This document shows, piece by piece, positions 60,013 to 64,000 of a stretch of DNA of 64,000 nt. Position numbers and translations under genes: made by a program. Within the stretch, counting starts at the first letter, position 1; the number at the start of each line of letters is the position of its first letter. The DNA comes from an uncultured Rhizobium sp. GTDB lineage: Bacteria > Pseudomonadota > Alphaproteobacteria > Rhizobiales > Rhizobiaceae. The DNA is taken from positions 16,892-80,891 of the forward strand of contig CAMFIF010000018.1 in assembly GCA_945952415.1 (NCBI GenBank), in the 5' to 3' direction. The notes under the pieces are model-generated. The model saw nothing but the letters and a program-made list of their open reading frames with translations, had not been told where the DNA came from and did not search any database.

Positions 60013-60783
60013 TCATTCCGCCGGATCGCTTTCGGCCAGGGTCATTTCGGCAACGAAGTCATAGGCGTCGCCGCGATAGAGAGAGCGGGTGAATTCCACC
60101 ACCCGGCCGGAGCCGAGATAGGATACACGCTCGATGGAAAGACCTGCGGCGCCGGCGGGAATGCCAAGCAGTTCGGCATCCGGCTCCTTGACGTTGCAGG
60201 CGGATATGCGCTGGATCGCGCGGACCGGCCGGGCGCCCGAGCGGTCGAGTTCGGCATAGAGCGAAGAGGTCACCCGCTCCGGTTCGGGCAGGAATTCGGT
60301 AGATATGCTGGCCCGTTCGATGGCGAGCGGGGTGCCATCTGCCATGCGCAGGCGGCTGATGCGTGCCACCATGGTGCCGGCGGAAAGGCCGAGCATCACC
60401 ATTTCATCCGTCGTCGGATGGAAGACGCCCTGTTCCAGAACTTCTGCCCGCGTGGTGAAGCCGCGCCTGGCCATATCCTCGGTAAAGGAAGTGAGGCGCG
60501 AGAGTGATTGCTGCACGCGGGATACCGGTTTCGACACGAAGGTGCCGGACCCGTGCCGCCGGACGAGCAGGCCATCGCGCACGAGGTCGTCCACCGCCTT
60601 GCGCACGGTCACGCGGCTGACATCGGCAATTTCGGCCAGATCCCGTTCGGGCGGCAGGGCATCGCCCTGTTCCAGCTTGCCGCCGCGAATGGCGTCTTCC
60701 AGCACCTGCCTAAGCTTCATGTAGAGCGGGCCGCGGCCGGCCTTTTCCAGGGCATCTGGCGAAAGGATCGTGGAGAGGATCAT
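60013..60783 (-). CDS. GntR/HutC-family regulator of the amino-sugar locus
   Basis: This 256-residue protein has an N-terminal winged helix (ERDLAEIADVSRVTVRKAVD near residue 50) and a C-terminal UTRA effector domain, as in NagR, DasR and NagQ, which sense glucosamine- or GlcNAc-6-phosphate. The start overlaps the kinase stop by four bases, and 29 bp separate it from the SIS gene. Two copies of one motif in the divergent promoter region at 61.7-61.85 kb are candidate operators. Confidence 0.9.
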   Translation of the reverse strand: MILSTILSPDALEKAGRGPLYMKLRQVLEDAIRGGKLEQGDALPPERDLAEIADVSRVTVRKAVDDLVRDGLLVRRHGSGTFVSKPVSRVQQSLSRLTSFTEDMARRGFTTRAEVLEQGVFHPTTDEMVMLGLSAGTMVARISRLRMADGTPLAIERASISTEFLPEPERVTSSLYAELDRSGARPVRAIQRISACNVKEPDAELLGIPAGAAGLSIERVSYLGSGRVVEFTRSLYRGDAYDFVAEMTLAESDPAE

Positions 60784-61667
60784 GCTGTCGCTCCGCTCTT
60801 CAGGAGGAAACGCTGCCGGGCGAGGGATACGGCCCCTTCCAGTCCGTCGCCCTGGGCGGGGCGAAGGCGGGCACGATGCCGCTCCGCAAGCCAGGGGGCA
60901 TAACGCTCCGAAAGACCGCCGACGAGGCAGAGCGGCAGGGGACCTCCCAGCGCATATAGCCTGTCCAGCGCCTCATCCACCGCATGGGCAGCAAGGCGGA
61001 CGACCCGCAGTGCCGTCGCGTCGCCGGTCTCGGCATGGTCGAAGACCAGCCCGGCCCGGGCCGCAAAATCGGCCGGCGAGGCGGCATGGGCAAAATCCAC
61101 CATCGCCGACGGCTTGCCGCCGAAGGAGGCAAGGAGGGCGCGGGTGAGCTGGGACGGCATGCGGATGCCGTCATGGGCGAGAAGCGCTTCCTGCATGGCC
61201 ACCTGGCCGATGCGCGCACCGCTGCCGAGATCGCCGATGGCAAAGCCCCAGCCGCCCACGGTGCGGACCTGATCATTCTGGCGGATGAAGTAAATGGTGC
61301 CAGTGCCGATCACCGCGACGCTGCCGTCGCCCGGTCCAAGCGCGCCTTCGAGCGCCACCAGCCCGTCGGAATCGATCTCGGCCCGCTCGAAAGGCAGCTT
61401 GCGGCCGATCACCTCCAGAGCGCGGGGCACGGTGCTGCCGGCAAGACCCAGAAAGGCTGGTATGGTCTTCAGCCTGTCGGCCTCTATGCCGGCCTCCGCC
61501 AGGGCGGCTTGGGCGGCGGCCACGATATTGCCGACCGCGCCTTCGGGATCGGTCAGAATATTTGCCGGGCCGCTCAGGCCGCGGCCGAGAATCAGCCCTG
61601 CGGAATCGGCAATCGCCGCCCTGCAAAGCGTTCCACCGCCATCGATGCCCAGGATGAATTCTGACAT
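60780..61667 (-). CDS. BadF/BadG-type amino-sugar kinase (GlcNAc or MurNAc kinase)
   Basis: This 295-residue ASKHA-fold kinase has an N-terminal phosphate motif (LGIDGGGTLCRAAI), a second phosphate motif (VAVIGTGTIYFI near residue 117) and the adenosine segment CLVGGLSER near the C-terminus. In this family are GlcNAc kinase and MurK, which phosphorylates both GlcNAc and MurNAc. With MurQ across the divergent promoter, a role on MurNAc, GlcNAc or both is plausible. First gene of a four-gene operon. Confidence 0.87.
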   Translation of the reverse strand: MSEFILGIDGGGTLCRAAIADSAGLILGRGLSGPANILTDPEGAVGNIVAAAQAALAEAGIEADRLKTIPAFLGLAGSTVPRALEVIGRKLPFERAEIDSDGLVALEGALGPGDGSVAVIGTGTIYFIRQNDQVRTVGGWGFAIGDLGSGARIGQVAMQEALLAHDGIRMPSQLTRALLASFGGKPSAMVDFAHAASPADFAARAGLVFDHAETGDATALRVVRLAAHAVDEALDRLYALGGPLPLCLVGGLSERYAPWLAERHRARLRPAQGDGLEGAVSLARQRFLLKSGATA

Positions 61668-61685
61668 GGATTACCTCCGGCCTTT

Positions 61686-61705
61686 ATAATACCAAAAAAA
61701 TACCA
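61686..61705 (-). promoter_or_regulatory. Candidate GntR operator, kinase-operon side
   Basis: On the minus strand the site reads TGGTATTTTTTTGGTATTAT, with GGTATT repeated 11 bp apart (one helical turn). It lies 19-38 bp before the kinase start and matches 19 of 20 bases of the site on the other side of the region. Confidence 0.62.
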
Positions 61706-61834
61706 TTAACCAAGGAGGTTTTTCAGCTTGTCCGGGTGATTTTCATAAAATCCTGTTTTTCATGGGTTTTCGTGTAAATTTCACCGATAAATGGTCCGTC
61801 TTCGAACATGAGTGTTAATTTTCGTATGGACAAT

Positions 61835-61854
61835 TGGTATTTTTTTGGCATTAT
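61835..61854 (+). promoter_or_regulatory. Candidate GntR operator, murQ side
   Basis: The site reads TGGTATTTTTTTGGCATTAT on the plus strand, 23-42 bp before the murQ start. It mirrors the kinase-side copy in orientation and distance to its gene. Confidence 0.62.
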
Positions 61855-61876
61855 CTCGCTCAGGTGGAGGCTGCCG

Positions 61877-62800
61877 ATGGCGATTGAACGGACAGAGTTG
61901 AGGCATGAAAAGGGCTTGGCGCTCGATGCGCTTGAGCCGCGTGCCATGCTCGACGTGCTGTTCGAGGGTCAGTCCGGTGCCGTGGCCGTGGTGGGCGATG
62001 CGCTTGAGGCTATCGGCGCGGCAGCGGCCGCCATGGCCGAGGCAGTCAAGGTCGGTGGCCGGCTCTTCTATGCGGGGGCGGGCTCCTCCGGTCTCATGGC
62101 CATGGCCGATGCGCTCGAGCTTTCCGGTACCTACGGGATCGAGGCGGAGCGCGTGATCATTCTCATGGCCGGTGGCTTGCCGGGTGCCAGCGCCGGACAT
62201 CCGGCCCTGCCGGGCGGTCCGGAAGACGATGCCGAGGGCGGGCGCGCGGCGGTGCAGGCGCATCGGATTGGCGCGGGCGATGTCGTGATCGCGGTGACGG
62301 CGAGCGGTTCCACGCCCTATCCGCTGGCGATTGCGCAGGCGGCAAGGGCGCGGGGCGCGCGGGTCGTCGGTATTGCCAACAATGCCGGGGCGCCGCTCTT
62401 TTCCCATGCGGATGTCGCGGTTCTTCTTGGCACGCCGCCGGAGATCGTGGCGGGGTCTACCCGCCTTGGCGCCGGAACGGCGCAGAAGATCGCCCTCAAT
62501 CTCATGTCCACCCTGATGGCCGGGCTGCTCGGGCATATTCATGCCGGGCACATGGTCAACTTCAAGGCGGACAACCAGAAGCTCCGTGCGCGGGCTCAGC
62601 GCATGGTGTCGGATATTTCCGGCATCGGTACGGAAGCCGCGGCGACCCATCTCGCCGCAGCCTCCGGTTCCGTGAAGATCGCCGTGCTGCTCGCTGCCGG
62701 AGCGAGCGGTGTGGAGGAGGCCGAAAGGCTTCTCGCGGCGGGCGGCCAGCATCTGTCGGCCGCGCTCCGGCGTCTGAATGACCGCAAGGCAACAGTCTAG
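61877..62800 (+). CDS. murQ: N-acetylmuramic acid 6-phosphate etherase
   Basis: This 307-residue SIS-fold lyase removes lactate from MurNAc-6-phosphate to give GlcNAc-6-phosphate, the substrate of NagA. Typical segments are LFYAGAGSSGLMAMADALEL near residue 65, VTASGSTPYPLAIAQAARARGA near 140 (described), and GTAQKIALNLMSTLMAGLLGH near 205. GGAGG precedes the ATG at 61877. An in-frame ATG at 61808 would run through the operator region and is rejected. The next gene is a sugar-binding protein, which suggests uptake of MurNAc or muropeptide sugars. Confidence 0.9.
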   Translation: MAIERTELRHEKGLALDALEPRAMLDVLFEGQSGAVAVVGDALEAIGAAAAAMAEAVKVGGRLFYAGAGSSGLMAMADALELSGTYGIEAERVIILMAGGLPGASAGHPALPGGPEDDAEGGRAAVQAHRIGAGDVVIAVTASGSTPYPLAIAQAARARGARVVGIANNAGAPLFSHADVAVLLGTPPEIVAGSTRLGAGTAQKIALNLMSTLMAGLLGHIHAGHMVNFKADNQKLRARAQRMVSDISGIGTEAAATHLAAASGSVKIAVLLAAGASGVEEAERLLAAGGQHLSAALRRLNDRKATV

Positions 62801-62806
62801 AACAGG

Positions 62807-62823
62807 AGCGCCATCGTGGCGCT
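62807..62823 (+). other. Small hairpin between murQ and the binding-protein gene
   Basis: AGCGCCA and TGGCGCT pair perfectly around a three-base loop, 20 bp before the binding-protein start. It may buffer transcript levels or affect translation of the second gene. Confidence 0.5.
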
Positions 62824-62842
62824 TCAACCGAGGGAGAACAAA

Positions 62843-64000
62843 ATGACCCGCACTATCGTCAAGGCCATGCTCGTATCCACGAGCATCCTGGCTTCCATCG
62901 GCGCCGCCAAGGCCGATACCACGCTGACCATCGAAAGCTGGCGCAACGACGACATCAAGATCTGGCAGGAAAAGCTGATTCCGGCCTTCGAAGCGAAGAA
63001 CCCCGGCATCAAGATCAATTTCGCGCCGACCGCGCCGACCGAATACAATGCCGCGCTCAATGCCAAGCTCGATGCGGGTTCCGCCGGCGATCTCATCACC
63101 TGCCGTCCGTTCGACGCCTCGCTCGAGCTCTATAACAAGGGTCATCTGGCCGATCTCTCCGGCCTGAAGGGCATGGAGAACTTCTCCGACGTCGCCAAGT
63201 CCGCCTGGACCACCGACGACGGCAAGGCCACCTTCTGCGTGCCGATGGCCTCGGTCATCCACGGCTTCATCTACAACAAGGACGCTTTCGACAAGCTCGG
63301 CATTGCCGTTCCGACGACGGAAGCCGAATTCTTCGCCGCCCTCGACAAGATCAAGGCCGACGGCACCTATATCCCGATGGCCATGGGCACGAAGGATCTC
63401 TGGGAAGCCGCAACCATGGGCTACCAGAACATTGGCCCCAACTACTGGAAGGGCGAAGAAGGCCGCCTGGCGCTGATCAAGGGCGAGCAGAAGCTCACCG
63501 ACGCCGCTTGGGTCGAGCCCTACAAGACGCTCGCCAAGTGGAAAGACTATCTGGGTGACGGCTATCAGGCGCAGACCTATCCGGACAGCCAGAACATGTT
63601 CACGCTCGGCCGCGCCGCCATCTATCCGGCCGGTTCGTGGGAAATCGCAGGCTTCAACACCCAGGCCCAGTTCAAGATGGGCGCCTTCCCGCCGCCGGTG
63701 AAGAATGCCGGTGACACCTGCTACATCTCCGACCACAACGACATCGGCATCGGCCTCAATGCCAAGAGCCCGAATGCGGACGCCGCCAAGACCTTCCTCA
63801 CCTGGGTTGCCTCGCCGGAATTCGCTGAAATCTATGCAAACTCCCTGCCGGGCTTCTTCAGCCTGAACTCCACCCCGGTAAAGATGTCGGACCCGCTCGC
63901 CCAGGAATTCGTCTCCTGGCGCAGCAAGTGCAAGTCCACCATCCGCTCGACCTACCAGATCCTGTCGCGCGGCACGCCGAACCTCGAAAACGAGACCTGG
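62843..64000 (+). CDS. CUT1 sugar ABC transporter substrate-binding protein, 3' end outside window (partial)
   Basis: 386 residues are visible. They begin with a Sec signal peptide (SILASIGAAKAD), then a family 1 solute-binding fold with TTLTIESWRNDDIKIWQEKL, NAKLDAGSAGDLITCRPFD, and TLGRAAIYPAGSWEIAGF. AGGGAGAACAAA precedes the ATG at 62843. It follows murQ and diverges from the kinase-nagA operon, so the ligand is probably an amino sugar such as GlcNAc, MurNAc or a chitobiose-like disaccharide. Permeases and ATPase would lie beyond the window. Confidence 0.88.
   Translation, partial: MTRTIVKAMLVSTSILASIGAAKADTTLTIESWRNDDIKIWQEKLIPAFEAKNPGIKINFAPTAPTEYNAALNAKLDAGSAGDLITCRPFDASLELYNKGHLADLSGLKGMENFSDVAKSAWTTDDGKATFCVPMASVIHGFIYNKDAFDKLGIAVPTTEAEFFAALDKIKADGTYIPMAMGTKDLWEAATMGYQNIGPNYWKGEEGRLALIKGEQKLTDAAWVEPYKTLAKWKDYLGDGYQAQTYPDSQNMFTLGRAAIYPAGSWEIAGFNTQAQFKMGAFPPPVKNAGDTCYISDHNDIGIGLNAKSPNADAAKTFLTWVASPEFAEIYANSLPGFFSLNSTPVKMSDPLAQEFVSWRSKCKSTIRSTYQILSRGTPNLENETW

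Noticed and set aside
1..64000. tRNA, rRNA, CRISPR arrays, replication origins and attachment sites
   Set aside because: I looked through the intergenic stretches and found no cloverleaf-like, repeat-spacer or integrase-linked sequence. A covariance-model scan would be needed for short non-coding RNAs.

Overview
The window is high-GC, densely coded DNA of the kind found in Rhizobiales, most likely Rhizobiaceae. The evidence is the many ABC uptake systems, the 4-nt ATGA start/stop overlaps, a rhizobial-type intergenic palindromic repeat, an EcfG-type general-stress promoter with CsbD and YqjD/YqjE-like proteins, and the large share of catabolic operons. I saw no tRNA or rRNA gene, insertion sequence, phage gene, CRISPR array or replication gene. 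About 55 protein genes are supported; the first and last are cut by the window edges.

Region 1 (1-13.6 kb) is an aromatic catabolism island. It holds a 3-oxoadipate CoA-transferase (two subunits), a 3-oxoadipyl-CoA thiolase, a hydroxyquinol-type ring-cleavage dioxygenase, a complete five-gene branched-chain-type ABC importer, a maleylacetate reductase and a TfdB-like flavin monooxygenase, followed by a convergent IclR regulator. Together they could import a phenolic such as resorcinol, hydroxylate it to hydroxyquinol, cleave the ring, and pass maleylacetate through 3-oxoadipate to acetyl-CoA and succinyl-CoA. Three related operator-like sites lie upstream of the CoA-transferase operon, the transporter operon and the IclR gene.

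Region 2 (13.8-23.7 kb) is a galactoside locus: an AraC regulator divergent from a CUT1 sugar ABC transporter, a GH36 alpha-galactosidase, an ATPase and a GH42 beta-galactosidase, with a gluconokinase beyond. Region 3 (23.7-34 kb) has an L,D-transpeptidase lipoprotein, a siderophore-interacting reductase, a cystine-type ABC importer, a repeat-bearing 576-bp spacer, a dimethylglycine-dehydrogenase-like flavoenzyme, a small hydrolase, an SDR and a zinc alcohol dehydrogenase.

Region 4 (34-42.4 kb) is an RND efflux operon under a TetR regulator with a perfect palindromic operator, then a stress cluster (DUF3309, CsbD, YqjD- and YqjE-like membrane proteins). The stress cluster surrounds an unusual regulator that joins a degenerate CheB-like domain, a histidine-kinase dimerisation segment, a receiver and a LuxR helix-turn-helix behind a consensus EcfG promoter. 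Region 5 (42.4-48.9 kb) has a 991-residue fusion of a SerC-like aminotransferase and a SerA-like dehydrogenase, a cupin plus FAD amine oxidase pair, and an amidase.

Region 6 (48.9-57.7 kb) is the least conventional part. A LacI regulator leads into an amino-acid-type binding protein, a permease with a 345-residue extra membrane/soluble extension and no ATPase, a GH1 beta-glucosidase, an SDR, an aldo/keto reductase and an M24 peptidase, with a convergent P1-family peptidase. This looks like an uncharacterised system for a glycosylated or amino-acid-derived compound. Region 7 (57.8-64 kb) is an amino-sugar locus: a BadF-type kinase, GntR, a SIS deaminase and NagA on one strand, and MurQ plus a sugar-binding protein divergently on the other, with two mirrored copies of one 20-bp motif between them. 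All four complete binding-protein genes that are followed by a downstream transporter gene have a perfect stem-loop just after the stop codon.
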